In this document: in pieces, positions 20,808 through 31,240 of the stretch | How the letters are laid out: each line of letters opens with the position of its first letter | How positions within the stretch are numbered: position 1 is the stretch's first letter | Assembly: GCF_001640025.1 (NCBI RefSeq) | Contig: NC_031672.1 | Span: forward strand, 5,642,001 to 5,706,000 | Origin: Sugiyamaella lignohabitans | Taxonomy: Eukaryota; Ascomycota; Dipodascomycetes; Dipodascales; Trichomonascaceae | Length of the DNA stretch: 64,000 nt | Direction: 5' to 3' | Position numbers and translations under genes: made by a program | The notes under the pieces: generated by a model | Database searches by the model: none | The model's input: only the letters and a program-made list of their open reading frames with translations | Told to the model about the DNA's origin: nothing

Positions 20808-22768
20808 TTTGTTAGGCCTACTGTTACAATAGAGATACAAATTACCTACGGTCCTAAGAACAAAACAAGTGATCATGCAGCTTGTTATCGACAACCATCC
20901 TCTAGAGGTGTCAATGACAGTAGATGAAGATATTTAGTGGGATTCTTGAAATAGGAGATAGTTTCCATTCAGCAGCTAATACTGATGCAGAGAGAAAAAT
21001 AACTATAAAACAATACAATAAAAAAGAGCAGTTTTGGCGGATAAGGAGCTATTGACAACGTTTAAGCTTTTGTGTCTATGAATGGAGGGTATTTTTAATG
21101 AACATATACTCACTTAGGGCATAAAATAATAAAATAGAAGACAAAATATTAAACAAGGATCCTGAAAGCTTCTACTTAACTAACTTGTATCGTCTACTGT
21201 TCTGTTTAGGTGAGGTAAAAAAAAAAAATACCAACACCCTATTAAAATTAATTCCAAAAGATATAAGAAAATCACAGGCAAACTTGAAAACTATTGTATA
21301 AGACTGATGAATTGCTCATGAAAAGAGAACAGGAGTGACATTGGTCAACTCTAATTGGAAGATGGGCGATTATTCTCGGGTCGTTCCATCAATCTCCCTT
21401 TACCTCGAGTCAAAGAAAAAAACAATATCAGTCAGGCAGAATAACAAAGCAAGTAATATTGAAATGAAAGGGAGCTTTCGCAGATAATTGGTCTTGATTT
21501 GGCAGTGAAAAAACTGACATTATTTGACTTTGTTCTGTCGATCATCTCTCGTTCAAACATTCTTGTTTCATCCATGTCCGTGAAATATACAAATTTATCT
21601 ATAAAAAGAAAGTCGCCTAAGTTTACTAATCGCTTTTTTACTTCTGACTCTGTTCAAGAGCCGTTAACGAATCAATATAATATGTTTGCTGTGAACAAAG
21701 TTCATCGCCAGCCACAACCTGAAACAATCTCAATTAAATCTTAAGCACAAGGCGGACAAGTCTGCAAGAAAATGGTGTGTAGTACATATTCACAAGGTTT
21801 CGTATGGTTTTAGCACCGGGTCTATTCCCATTTACAGATTTGGTGGATATTTACAGGGATACAGCTCTGCAAAGGATCTGATAAGTATCTCAAATAGAAG
21901 AACACTGTTGTTTTAATCAATTCTAATTGATTTCTTATTATTAACATTAACCTAACTACTTGTGGGACGTCCTATTGACAACTACACTGCAGTAAGTTGC
22001 TGATATCCGTGAGACGCCCTGCAGACGAGTTCACATTAACGTTGCATCCCACCGCTTATAATGGGCGGCGTACAGACTACTATCCCAGTGGACATAACAA
22101 ACCTGTGCAGAGCTAGATAGCAAAGTGAGTGTATATAAGTCGAGATAAAGTGGCGGCAGATAAGCGATAGTAAGCCTAAGACGCGTTAGTGCGCGCTCTA
22201 AGGCATGATACTTAGCTATAGATGGTGTGGTGCACTTCAGGCATCAGACTTCGTATCGAGAAAGATTCCTGATAGTCAGATGACCTTGTGGTCTTTTAAC
22301 GACTGAATTCATTAGTTTTAAGAGAATATAACGGAATTATAGAAAACAAATATTGGCGCTGGTTGTATCGCTATCTCCTGCCAGCTTAATGTAGATAATA
22401 GTGTATACGGTTGGGTTTGCCTCATATAAAAAGGCGCAAGGCGGTGCGGCGTTAGATCCGAAAATTATCGCCCTAATGTATTTACCGATATCGATAATAG
22501 ACAATTTAATTTCAGCAATAACTCTCAAAATAATTTCGGTGGATACAAAATATAGAATCCCAAAAAAATTTTTTTTTGTTGAGATCCATCTTTAGTTAAA
22601 GGTAAAAGTCTTGGTCATGTGCGTTTTGTCGAGCTGAAAATTTATTTTCCGGATCAAGCTAGAGTATAACCTGGCAAAGTCAATCATTTCAAATATCCCC
22701 ACTAAAGGGGAAGAATATAAACAGATAATCGAGATAGAGTATTCCTCACGGGGTTTTAGAGAAAAAAC
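20808..22768. other. Intergenic region between the YTH gene and MME1
   Basis: Nearly 2 kb, AT-rich and divergent (promoters of both neighbours). It holds a possible pseudogene fragment at 22337-22560 (separate entry) and an imperfect GC-rich hairpin near 22173-22204. An 81-codon frame at 21499-21744 has no recognisable feature. Confidence 0.5.
22337..22560 (-). pseudogene. Possible relic of an ADP-ribosylglycohydrolase C-terminus
   Basis: The minus-strand frame ending at 22337 reads, in part, RAIIFGSNAAPPCAFLYEAN and then YIKLAGDSDTTSAN. The spacing of a GxxxAA...P.A...FL block followed by a GDSDTT motif resembles the C-terminal metal-binding region of the DraG/ARH3 ADP-ribosylglycohydrolase family, where GGDTDT is the signature. 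The rest of the domain is missing: the frame runs out upstream near 22560 and stops right after the motif. I recall the family motif rather than having aligned it, so this is tentative. Confidence 0.25.
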
Positions 22769-23902
22769 ATGTCACAGGAGTTGTCGCCGTCCTCGGGATC
22801 ATTGCCACTTGGAAACCTCGAACCTATAATCAGTCATGGTCCAGCGATAGGCAGTGGTGGAGGACTTAGCGGTGGCGGCGGGGGGTACGGACCGTCAAAG
22901 CCTGGGAAACAAGACCGAACTGAAGCGAAAAAGCATGATTCATCTACAAATAGAGAGCATGAGATGAAGTTATCACCCATGTTTAATGTTCTAATAGCAG
23001 GTGGAGTGGGTGGTGCTTTTGGCGACAGCAGCATGTATCCACTGGATACAGTCAAGACTCGACAACAAGGTTCGCCTAATACTATAAAGTATAGAACAAT
23101 GTGGACAGCATCAAAGACGATTTTGAAAGAAGAAGGCATATTTAGAGGAATCTATCGAGGATACTTACCTGCGTTATTGGGATCGTTTCCTTCGACAATG
23201 GCATTTTTTGGAGCATATGAGACCACCAAACGGAAACTGATTCTGGATTACGAGGTTCCAGATACTTTAGCACACTTGACAGCAGGGTTTCTAGGTGATT
23301 TGGCCAGCTCGTTTATTTATGTGCCGAGTGAGGTTCTCAAAACTAGATTACAATTACAGGGTAGATACAATAACCCGTACTTCAATAGTGGGTATAATTA
23401 CCGGGGTATGACAGACGCAGTTCGAACTATCGTCCGAACTGAGGGTCCAGGGGCCATGTTTTACGGATTTAAAGCCACCCTAGTTCGAGACTTACCCTTC
23501 TCGGCCCTTCAACTTGCATTTTACGAAAAATTCCATCAGGCTGCGCAGCGACTTGCCGGTCATGGCAATGACATGGGAATTGGTCTAGAGTTAGCCACTG
23601 GAGCTCTAGCAGGAGGTTTGGCTGGCATGATCACTACACCTTTAGATGTGGTCAAGACCCGGATTCAGACCCAGACTCCTGAGACCGCGGCCAGAGCTGG
23701 TGAAACTATAGCTAACTCGACGTGGTCGGGACTCAAAACAATATATAAGAACGAGGGAATCGCCCGCTCATTCAGCGGCGTGGGACCCCGAATTGTGTGG
23801 ACATCGATCCAAAGCAGTGTCATGCTTCTGGTGTACCAATATACACTCAAGTTTCTTGACGACCGCCAGACTGCCTCGGACAGGCAAACCGTTCTGGCCT
23901 AA
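22769..23902 (+). CDS. MME1: Mitochondrial carrier Mme1 (inner-membrane Mg2+ exporter type)
   Basis: The 377-residue protein is a mitochondrial carrier-family member with three repeats and signatures PLDTVKTRQQ, PSEVLKTRLQ and PLDVVKTRIQ. Sequence around GSFPSTMAFFGAYE, YVPSEVLKTRLQLQGR and the C-terminal GVGPRIVWTSIQSSVMLL closely follows S. cerevisiae YMR166C/Mme1, reported as a mitochondrial Mg2+ exporter. The N-terminal ~75 residues are Gly/Ser-rich and poorly conserved, then the first transmembrane helix starts at about residue 76. In S. cerevisiae MME1 neighbours MLH1; MLH1 is 13.7 kb away here. ATG 22769 is the first in frame. Confidence 0.85.
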   Translation: MSQELSPSSGSLPLGNLEPIISHGPAIGSGGGLSGGGGGYGPSKPGKQDRTEAKKHDSSTNREHEMKLSPMFNVLIAGGVGGAFGDSSMYPLDTVKTRQQGSPNTIKYRTMWTASKTILKEEGIFRGIYRGYLPALLGSFPSTMAFFGAYETTKRKLILDYEVPDTLAHLTAGFLGDLASSFIYVPSEVLKTRLQLQGRYNNPYFNSGYNYRGMTDAVRTIVRTEGPGAMFYGFKATLVRDLPFSALQLAFYEKFHQAAQRLAGHGNDMGIGLELATGALAGGLAGMITTPLDVVKTRIQTQTPETAARAGETIANSTWSGLKTIYKNEGIARSFSGVGPRIVWTSIQSSVMLLVYQYTLKFLDDRQTASDRQTVLA

Positions 23903-23964
23903 TGATAATGTACATAGATTAATAGCATTCTGTATTATAGAGATTGTCTCTGTTTTTGGCAGAT

Positions 23965-24100
23965 TGCCTTCGGCGGCTGTAGCGCTGCCCCAGACCCTGT
24001 GGCTCCTGTCGCTTCGCCCCAGTCGGTACCAGGGGGGTCGGGGTAGCTCTGCTTCGCAGGGCACAACAGGGTCTGAGGCAGCACCCAGCCGCCAGATGCA
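23965..24100 (+). repeat. GC-rich foldback element, full length (copy c1)
   Basis: A degenerate full-length copy (136 bp): left arm from 23965 with GCGCTGCCCC, inner hairpin GCTCTGC-TTC-GCAGGGC, right arm ending GCCGCCAGATGCA. It belongs to the CACAAC subtype. Several arm positions have mutated, so it is older than copies j, m and n. Confidence 0.75.
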
Positions 24101-24357
24101 GTCTCCCTGTCCCGTGTGTTCAGGATTCGGTAAGTGTCAAGTGCTAGGGAGGAAGAGTACTGGGAACGAGGCTGCTCCAGACCCCGTGGCTCCTCTCGCT
24201 TCGCTCGAGTCGGTACTAGGGGGTCCGGATAGCTCTGCGAAACAGAGCACAACGGGGTCTGGGCCAGTGCCTCAGCCGCCGGAGGCAGCCTCCCTGTCCT
24301 GTGTGTTCAGGATTCGGTAAGTGTCAAATGCTAGGGAGGAAGAGTAATGGGGACGAG
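23984..24357 (+). repeat. 187-bp tandem duplication containing foldback elements
   Basis: Two units, 23984-24170 and 24171-24357. Each holds most of a foldback element followed by a shared 68-bp tail (starting CTCCCTGTCC, containing GGATTCGGTAAGTGTCAA). The tails differ at only a few positions; the elements differ more. Confidence 0.85.
24171..24286 (+). repeat. GC-rich foldback element, 5'-truncated (copy c2)
   Basis: The left arm lacks its outer end (begins GCTGCTCCAGACCCC). The inner hairpin is GCTCTG-CGAAA-CAGAGC, and the right arm ends CCGCCGGAGGCA. The inner hairpin keeps pairing despite a sequence different from c1. Confidence 0.75.
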
Positions 24358-24417
24358 TCAATAAGTATACAGTTTAGGCCTGCTAAATAAATATAGATAT
24401 TTGTTGGGGGAGGATCG

Positions 24418-24963
24418 CTACTTCTTACGACCAAAAAGACCTCTCTTTTTCTTCTTCTTTTCAGTTGTATCGGCTGCAAGTGGACGTGTGTAGATACTAG
24501 TCTCGGGCTTCGAGCTTCCGTCGCCGAAGTTGATGACGTTACCAGAACTTGAGGGAGCGGCATAGGGATTTGTGTCGAATCTGGGCATGGTAGAGAAATC
24601 TCTGCGGGTGGACCAGCCAAGGCGAGCAGTTTCCATTTCGTCACGAAGTCTTTCATCTCCAGTACAAGCATATTCGAAAGAACGAATCGTGTCTAAGGGT
24701 CTTTCATTACGCGGTCTAGAAGGGTTGGATCTATCTGGGTCGTGGATAGTGTTTCCAAAAATATCTCTGAATGCTCCTTCTGGTGACATACGCACCGTGT
24801 TGGGGTCGTTGGTAGAAACTTCAAAAGGCTGTTCAGAGTGAATCGCTGTCAAAATGGGGTCGTGAATGTCCTGGTTCGACAGTTTCTTGGAATGAACCAT
24901 GGTCTTACCACCAGCCACAATAGGTTGGTCTTCCTGGCGTGAGGATCTTCTGAAAATGGCCAT
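24418..24963 (-). CDS. DUF2406-like protein (YMR295C type)
   Basis: A 181-residue hydrophilic protein. The central block DPDRSNPSRPRNERPLDTIR followed by SFEYACTGD resembles the conserved core of the fungal DUF2406 family (S. cerevisiae YMR295C and relatives), with a preceding DPILTAIHSEQPFE motif. Function of the family is unknown; members are associated with the cell periphery. The C-terminus is a lysine-rich tail (KKKKKRGLFGRKK), a possible membrane-association or nuclear signal. Family assignment is from memory of the motif. ATG 24963 follows an AT-rich promoter. It converges on MME1 across the foldback cluster. Confidence 0.75.
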   Translation of the reverse strand: MAIFRRSSRQEDQPIVAGGKTMVHSKKLSNQDIHDPILTAIHSEQPFEVSTNDPNTVRMSPEGAFRDIFGNTIHDPDRSNPSRPRNERPLDTIRSFEYACTGDERLRDEMETARLGWSTRRDFSTMPRFDTNPYAAPSSSGNVINFGDGSSKPETSIYTRPLAADTTEKKKKKRGLFGRKK

Positions 24964-27895
24964 TATGAATAATTAATTAATAAAAACGACTGTGAATTGG
25001 TTTGCCAAAAAACAACAATAAATAAACCAGATTTTTTTACTCTTGCTGTTTCTTAGTTCGTTCTAGTTATCGTTCCTTGTGAGCCTTTAACCAGCTTGTA
25101 GCTATTCTTGCTGACTGGGATTCTATGAGCTTCAACTTTCTAAACAGATAAACAGATTGTCGTCGCGTAAAAATCTTTTAAAGAAAACGTCGCTTTTAGT
25201 CTGTTATGTTCGTGAGGACCAGTTGTGTTGGTGAGAATGTAATAGAGTTGACGCGAGCGAGGTAGCACAGCACAGATAAAAAATTCGGATCTGATCTTGG
25301 CCAAAGATGTGGAGTAATGACAAAAGCAAGTGCGAAAATCTAATTATTAAGTTTTAGCCTTAGCTTTCAGATAAAGAAAACAAAAACGAAAGTCAAATGA
25401 TAAAATATTCAAAAGCGTTCTTTTTTTTTTTGAAATAATCACACAAACTAGTCAAAAATATAAAAAGACAGAAACAAAATTACGCTGCCACAGGTGTGCT
25501 AATTAAAAACGGACTACCGTACCTTTATAGTAAGTGTAGCTTTTTTAATAAACTGATGCGTTTGCAGTTGGTTGCAGCAGCATTCAGCGGGAAAGTAGTT
25601 GCGGAGTGGTATGGTACGTGCAGTGACTCGACCAGATTGAGCCCATCGGCCTGCTTTTCGTGCTAGTAGCCCGTGCCAATGTGCGTGTTCCCACTGTAAG
25701 TACGTTGCCCAGCGGGACCGATTGTCGTCCAAGTGGCTGTCTATGGTGCGTCGTTACATTTTTTCTGCGGTTCATTTTTCAGCCACGTCGGTCGACATGC
25801 ACCTGCCTGCATGGGGAGTCGAGGACATGTAACTCGGGCCAGTCACTGACCGCACCTTCCTATTCTCTGTCCGGGGATGCCCGTCGAAATTAAAGCCGTG
25901 AAAATACCGCCCCAGCCTCACTCCAACTGCCATTAACCCTACTTACTTTTCAAACCTAATCTTCCTAACCGGAAGTATGGCAGTTGCGGAAGAGTAACCG
26001 ACAGGTCGAAGCAGTGAGCTGGCGGTTGTAGCTCGTCGCACATCACTCATCGCTGATGTCCACAAATCGCGTAACTGACGTCAGAGACTGGCGACAGCGG
26101 CACATACATTGCGGTCACTCTGAATATCACCCAGTATGATTATTCACTAATCAGATATAGCGGTTCACATATTCAGATATTCAGGTGCCCACATGGGCCG
26201 TCCATTCCTGGTTCCGAATCTCACCAGACATCCCTAACCCGGTTTCAAATCTGATCAGATCTGTCCCGAGGTCGACAGCTAAAACCCCGCAAACCGAAGC
26301 AGTCCATTCCATCAAAAACCGACCCTGTTCCCTCACCCCACCACCACCCTCGAGACGTAACGAGCGAAGCGAGCAAACGGGGTCTGGGGCAGCGCCCCAG
26401 CCGCCGGAGGCAGCCAGGAAAGCGGGGATGTGCCTCCGGCGGCTGGGGCGCTGCCCCAGACCCCGTTTGCTCGCTTCGCTCGTTACGTCTCGAGGGTGGT
26501 GGTGGGGCGAGCCAACCCGGGCCCTCCGGTGTCGGGGTCCAGCCCGCAGCGGGCTGTGCACTTTAGGAGGGCTTGGCTCGCGTGCATATGCACGATAGCT
26601 CGGTGCTGTTAGAGGGGGATTGGCTGTCCATCGGACGGTCGTTGGGCTAACTGTGAAGGGGAACTCCCGTTGCAGCACCCTCGCCTCTTTCTTATCAGCA
26701 AAATACGAGATGCGTTTGGACTGAGCTAGTTCGCGGTTATACGAGGGAGACTCGTGACTCAGGCAAATCGTCGTGGTCTTCGCTACGTCAGAAGTCTGGA
26801 CTCACTACTGTGTACGGTGCAACGTGTTAGCTTGTGCCGACCCTCTGATACTCAAAAGTAAATATCACAATGCTGGTAGAGAGTGGACAAGATGAGCGGA
26901 GATACAGACCGTGAGAGAGTGTGTGACTCAGGTTGGGATAAATGGTAGAGTGATGGAGAAGTCGTCTCTTATCAGGGGTTCTGGTCAAGTGTAATAACGT
27001 TCTTCTCATCATTCATGCTTCTGTTAGCTGAGTAGGTATGGAACCGTTTTTTGTCAAAGATCCTGCCATCTCGTGTGTGCAATGTCTAGTTCTAGTCCTA
27101 GCTCTGCTTCTAATGCTTCTGGGTCTAGTATCAGCTGGTAACAGCTAGCGTTGAACTGATTAGCAGCACTGCTCATCTCATTAAGGAATAATATTGGCAA
27201 CAGATTTACCTAGAGATGGCCTGTTTCACTCTGCTGAGGGCGTTTACCCCACCTAACAGTTATACGAGATCGGGCGAGCGTGGTGACATCAACAACGCCC
27301 ACCAGACACACCTCCCGCATTGACCACCAGTTTCATCTCCGTGCTGAGCCCACTTTTGAAGTTAGTAAGAAACCGTTGCCTGGCGGGCGTGCTTCGACCC
27401 CTGGCAGACAGGCGTTCAATGCAAGTGGCACAGCCTGCTCTGTCGATATACTCACTTTTACTGGTCTCGGAAAAATATGCGACTGGTGATAGAAATGGCT
27501 CATCTCGGATTTTGAAGCGAGCAGGGCGATACCTGCGATCGCTTAACGGCTTCTACATTGTTCATTTTGATGCACAGAACCACAAAGTGCATGGTGCGTC
27601 ATGCAGGGACCATTCGGTGCAGTAGTAGTTCCCTGGTAATGTAGATTCGACCAACTCCCAGAAACTGGATAGGTTTGAGTAGTTTGGAAATGAATTTGAG
27701 ACGAATCAGTTTAGGACACAATCTCGTGTTATTAAACTCTATGATTATTTTTAGAAACGAAGCTGGAATTTATTTTGTCCAAGACGCGTATCAGGTTTGG
27801 GTATGTCAGCCCCAGTACATATTTGATATTTCCACCAGCATATAGCTAAATCACCATCGTTTACAGGACCCTATTTTTGGAAAACTTTTGACACG
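24964..27895. other. Divergent intergenic region upstream of DSF2
   Basis: 2.9 kb. It is AT-rich near the DUF2406-like gene (to about 25450), then more balanced. It holds the 77-bp perfect inverted repeat at 26336-26507. Short frames (for example 27320-27625) show no domain and seem accidental. A GTATGT at 27801 and TTTACAG at 27861-27866 could bound a 66-nt 5'-UTR intron of DSF2, but no CTAAC box is present. Confidence 0.5.
26336..26507. repeat. Perfect 77-bp inverted repeat of foldback arms (copy d)
   Basis: Arms 26336-26412 and 26431-26507 are exact reverse complements around an 18-bp spacer. Each arm is CCCCACCACCACCCTCGAG, then AACGAGCGAAGCGAG, then the standard arm ending GCCGCCGGAGGCA. 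The conserved arm tips face inwards, the reverse of full-length copies. It is the only perfect long palindrome noticed in the window. Confidence 0.95.
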
Positions 27896-29689
27896 ATGGA
27901 TTTATCTTGGTCTAGCCATCAAACTGACCCTGGCAGGGTATCCGCCAGGAGTAAAGGATATGAATTAAAAAAAACGACGGAGCTTGGCGTACAGGGGAAC
28001 ACTGCCTCAGATGTCGACACAGCCCCTTATTACGAAGGCTCGCATTTAAACCGTCATGGCCAATCTAAAACTAACAATGACACAATTAGAATCGTGGATA
28101 ATCCAATGGAATCAGAGAATACTAGGTTGTCTTTACAACCGTTTCATGGATCAGAAGATGTTGGAAAGATAGGGGGTGCAGGGTCTGATTCTGGTCGTGC
28201 CGATCCAACTACCCCTAGGTCACCTATTCATTCGCAACAGAACTATCAAAAGTGTACGGTAAATTATGACTATTCACGTCATTTAACAGCAAATCCAAGT
28301 AGTAATCCAAATATAACCAGTGAGGGTGATTATAGCTACAGGCATTCTAGGTCGGCCTCACGTTCTCCTCAGCGAAGGCCTATCGGTTCCAGTAAACCAA
28401 GCTCTGGTTCAACAAGTCCGGCTAGACCAGATGGGTATATCCCATATTCCTTAAACCGTGACTATAATTCGGAGTCTTCAGTCTTGATGGTCAATGGAGA
28501 CCCCTACCACAGTTCTAGGTCGGACCGTGACCGACTGGTAGGACAAATGTCGCAACTTGAGGTCGATACAACTTCAAGATCTAATTCAAGGCCAACAGTA
28601 CCACCAATTATAACACAGACAGATATGTCGCTATCCAGTTCGCCGCCCAAGTTGCTGTCCCCATATCCCCTATCTCGACCATATCAACTGTCACCTGCTA
28701 CAAGTCCTGTTACATCCAATATATCCTCTCCCGTCCAGTCACCGCTTCTTGAAACGTCTCCTAATTCCAAGCCTTCCATATCGCCAGGATCCACTGGACA
28801 CTTATCACCGCGACCAGTGACTCCAGACAATACTAAGGAGTCAAAACGGAGGTCACTATTGAGAGCTATTTCGCCATTGAGGAGACACCATCATAAATCG
28901 GAAGAAAACAAACATGGTAGCGATGCAGACAGTTATGATCTAGAAAGTAACGAGCAAGAATGGGAAGAGAAAGCCAATGAGCTGGCTCTTTCCAGCAGCT
29001 CGCTCCCGAGAGAAAGATTTGATTTTGAAAAACCCCTTGCCAATACGAACTACAATAGCAAGAATAGTAGGGAAAATGAGTTAAAATTACAAAAAGCTAT
29101 AAATATACATGAACAAGGGCGAGTAGAGGAGTCGTGCAAACTATTTGAGGCACTGGCAAGGACTCAACAAGAAGGAGGCCCAGGAATGCCGTTAGCGCAG
29201 TTACTGTATGGATTATCATTGAGACATGGTTGGGGATGTGGTGTGGATGAACAGCTTGGATTCAAGTACCTGCGAATGGCGGCATCGGCAAGTGCCGAAC
29301 TCAACCAAACAAACAATACGGCATCAACTAAAGCAGAGCTTGTACTGGCAATATTTGAATTAGGAAATAGTTTCAGAAACGGGTGGGGGTGCGAAAAAGA
29401 CGATAGCTCAGCTAAAACGTACTATGAAACGGCAGCTAGGCTCGGAGACCCCGATGCCATGATGGAAGTGGCACAATGTTACCTTGATGGTATTGGAACC
29501 AAGAAAAACAAGCACCTGGCAGCGAAATACTACCGAATGGCAGAGAAACATGGAAGAAGTGAGGTGGGCAATTCTTGGATCTGGTAAGTTGCCAAAAAAA
29601 ATCAACCATTTGAGCCATGACTGAGTCAAAACACGGGGACTTGAAGGTACAGAAGACTAACTGGTTTTAGGAAATCAAAATATGATTAA
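27896..29689 (+). CDS. DSF2: Sel1-repeat protein Dsf2/Nif1-like, one intron
   Basis: Exon 1 27896-29583, intron 29584-29670 (GTAAGTTG, branch GACTAAC, acceptor GGTTTTAG), exon 2 29671-29689; 568 residues. Splicing replaces a premature stop after SWIW with KSKYD, matching the usual end of the family. The C-terminal ~170 residues carry Sel1-like repeats (AQLLYGLSLRHGWGC; ELGNSFRNGWGCEKD; EVAQCYLDGIGTKKN), while the first 380 are Ser/Pro-rich and disordered. Relatives are S. cerevisiae Dsf2 (bud-neck localised) and S. pombe Nif1 (mitotic inhibitor binding Nim1). The role here is inferred from these. ATG 27896 is the first in frame. Confidence 0.75.
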
Positions 29690-30053
29690 ATATGATTGAC
29701 GCGGTACAATGCCTAAACTGATTTAATTTTGACAGATAAGATAGGGGGGTGTTATGCAAACAGACCCTCGAAAATATCCACTGTTGTTACATAAAGATAA
29801 TATTGACAATCTGTTACGTTACATTTCCATACGTTACCGAACATAAAGCAAACAATGCCATTTGGTTTCCGTTCATACTACATGTCATGACCAGTTTATG
29901 AAGTTGGTTTTGTGTAAAACAAACCGGGGAGAAAGTGGTGGATAATTGATAACTATAACTCTAGACCAAATAGCGATGGGCAGTGCGGTGGCTGGAGCCG
30001 AGCCACAGGCCGTGGATACGCGGGTCCAGGAATCCCCCCGGTCGGCCGACGTC

Positions 30054-30114
30054 ATCGACTCGAGCGGAGCGAGAGGAGCCACGGGGTCTGGGGCAGAGCC
30101 CCAGCAGTCCGGGG
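30054..30114 (-). repeat. GC-rich foldback element, left arm, reverse orientation (copy e)
   Basis: Reads as the reverse complement of a left arm: ACTCGAGCGGAGCGAGAGG, then the CTGGGGC-AGA-GCCCCAG hairpin. The tip is altered (CAGTCCGGGG instead of CCGCCGGAGGCA). No partner arm nearby. Confidence 0.7.
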
Positions 30115-31195
30115 ATAGTTCCCGACGGCCTGGCCCTAACCGGAGGGATATTTTCCCGAAGAGGAACGTACCGAGAACCCGCGGTTGAGAGATATTCTTT
30201 GTTTTTACGTCAAGACGCTTGTCCAAGAGAGTAACGCAACAAACAGGGGGGAGGGGGATGGCCATAACAGCTATTACCAGCGAGCGATGCGGAAATATGC
30301 TCCGCCCACATTCATGTAATCGCCATGGTCTGGCTATTTCCGATGGCCACACGTTAGTTTCTACATCCACTGGCGAGGTGCCTAAAGTAGTTTAGATTGT
30401 AGATTGTTATCTGAAACAGGACCCACGGACGAGGCCATCCTGGGCTATGAATAGCAGAACATCTGATTGGACGATAACTGAGCCACCATCAGGTGGATGG
30501 AAATCTGGCCCTTTGAATGATATAGAAAATATCGATAAGATTTGACGACCGGAGATCCAGAACCATGAACATAAACTGGCTGGTTATCAGGCTTCGAACC
30601 CTGCATGAACTGTGCAGCAAACGAGGTCCAGCAGCATCATCGCGAATATGAAATTTACAACATCACACAGAAAAACAATGGCCCATGAAAAACAACACGT
30701 TATAGAACTCGTAACACAGGGGGCTACTTACAGTAGTCCAGGGCCAAAACATGGGCTGCCAATAACAAAATTATGGGCAGCGAGAAACTAAAGAACCTTT
30801 GTCAAGCTTCTATTGCATTTGGCCAGTGCCGTATGCTATGCCCATACAGGAATCTCCTGCTGCCCAACTTGGCAAGAACTAATTGAGCTGGCGATCAATT
30901 TATCCTACCGGAAGAATGATGAGGGTCATTTTTGTTTTCTCACGTAAGCTGGCTCGGCGGCGGTAGGATGAAAGGCACGGACCGGAGATGTCTCCGATGT
31001 ATGGAGCATGCTGCTTTGCTTGTATCTCCGGAGAAGTTTGTCTGGATGTACAGTGCGAGTGGGGGTAATGTAGGAGAAAAACATTGGGAAGATGTGGTAG
31101 CGGGGTGCAATTGTTACATTGGAATTATATACTTTAATCGAGTGTGGATATCGAACAGCATGAACGACAGCACGAACGATAGGTAGCAGCAACAT

Positions 31196-31240
31196 CAGCA
31201 GCGTCAGCAGCAGCAGCAGCAGCAGCACAACAGCAGTAGT
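31196..31240. repeat. CAG-rich triplet tract
   Basis: Imperfect CAG/CAA triplets, including six consecutive CAG units, in intergenic DNA. The antisense frame across it (poly-Leu) is not a gene. Confidence 0.75.

Larger units (their letters stand above)
23903..24417. other. Convergent 3' region filled by foldback elements
   Basis: The interval between the 3' ends of MME1 and the DUF2406-like gene is mostly a 187-bp tandem duplication carrying GC-rich foldback copies c1 and c2. No gene seen. Confidence 0.7.

Noticed and set aside
27801..27866. 5'-UTR intron of DSF2
   Set aside because: Donor GTATGT and acceptor TTTACAG exist but no CTAAC branch box between them; left as a remark only.
30560..30640. 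B-box-like GGCTTCGAACCC suggesting a tRNA
   Set aside because: No matching A box, acceptor stem or anticodon arm could be folded.
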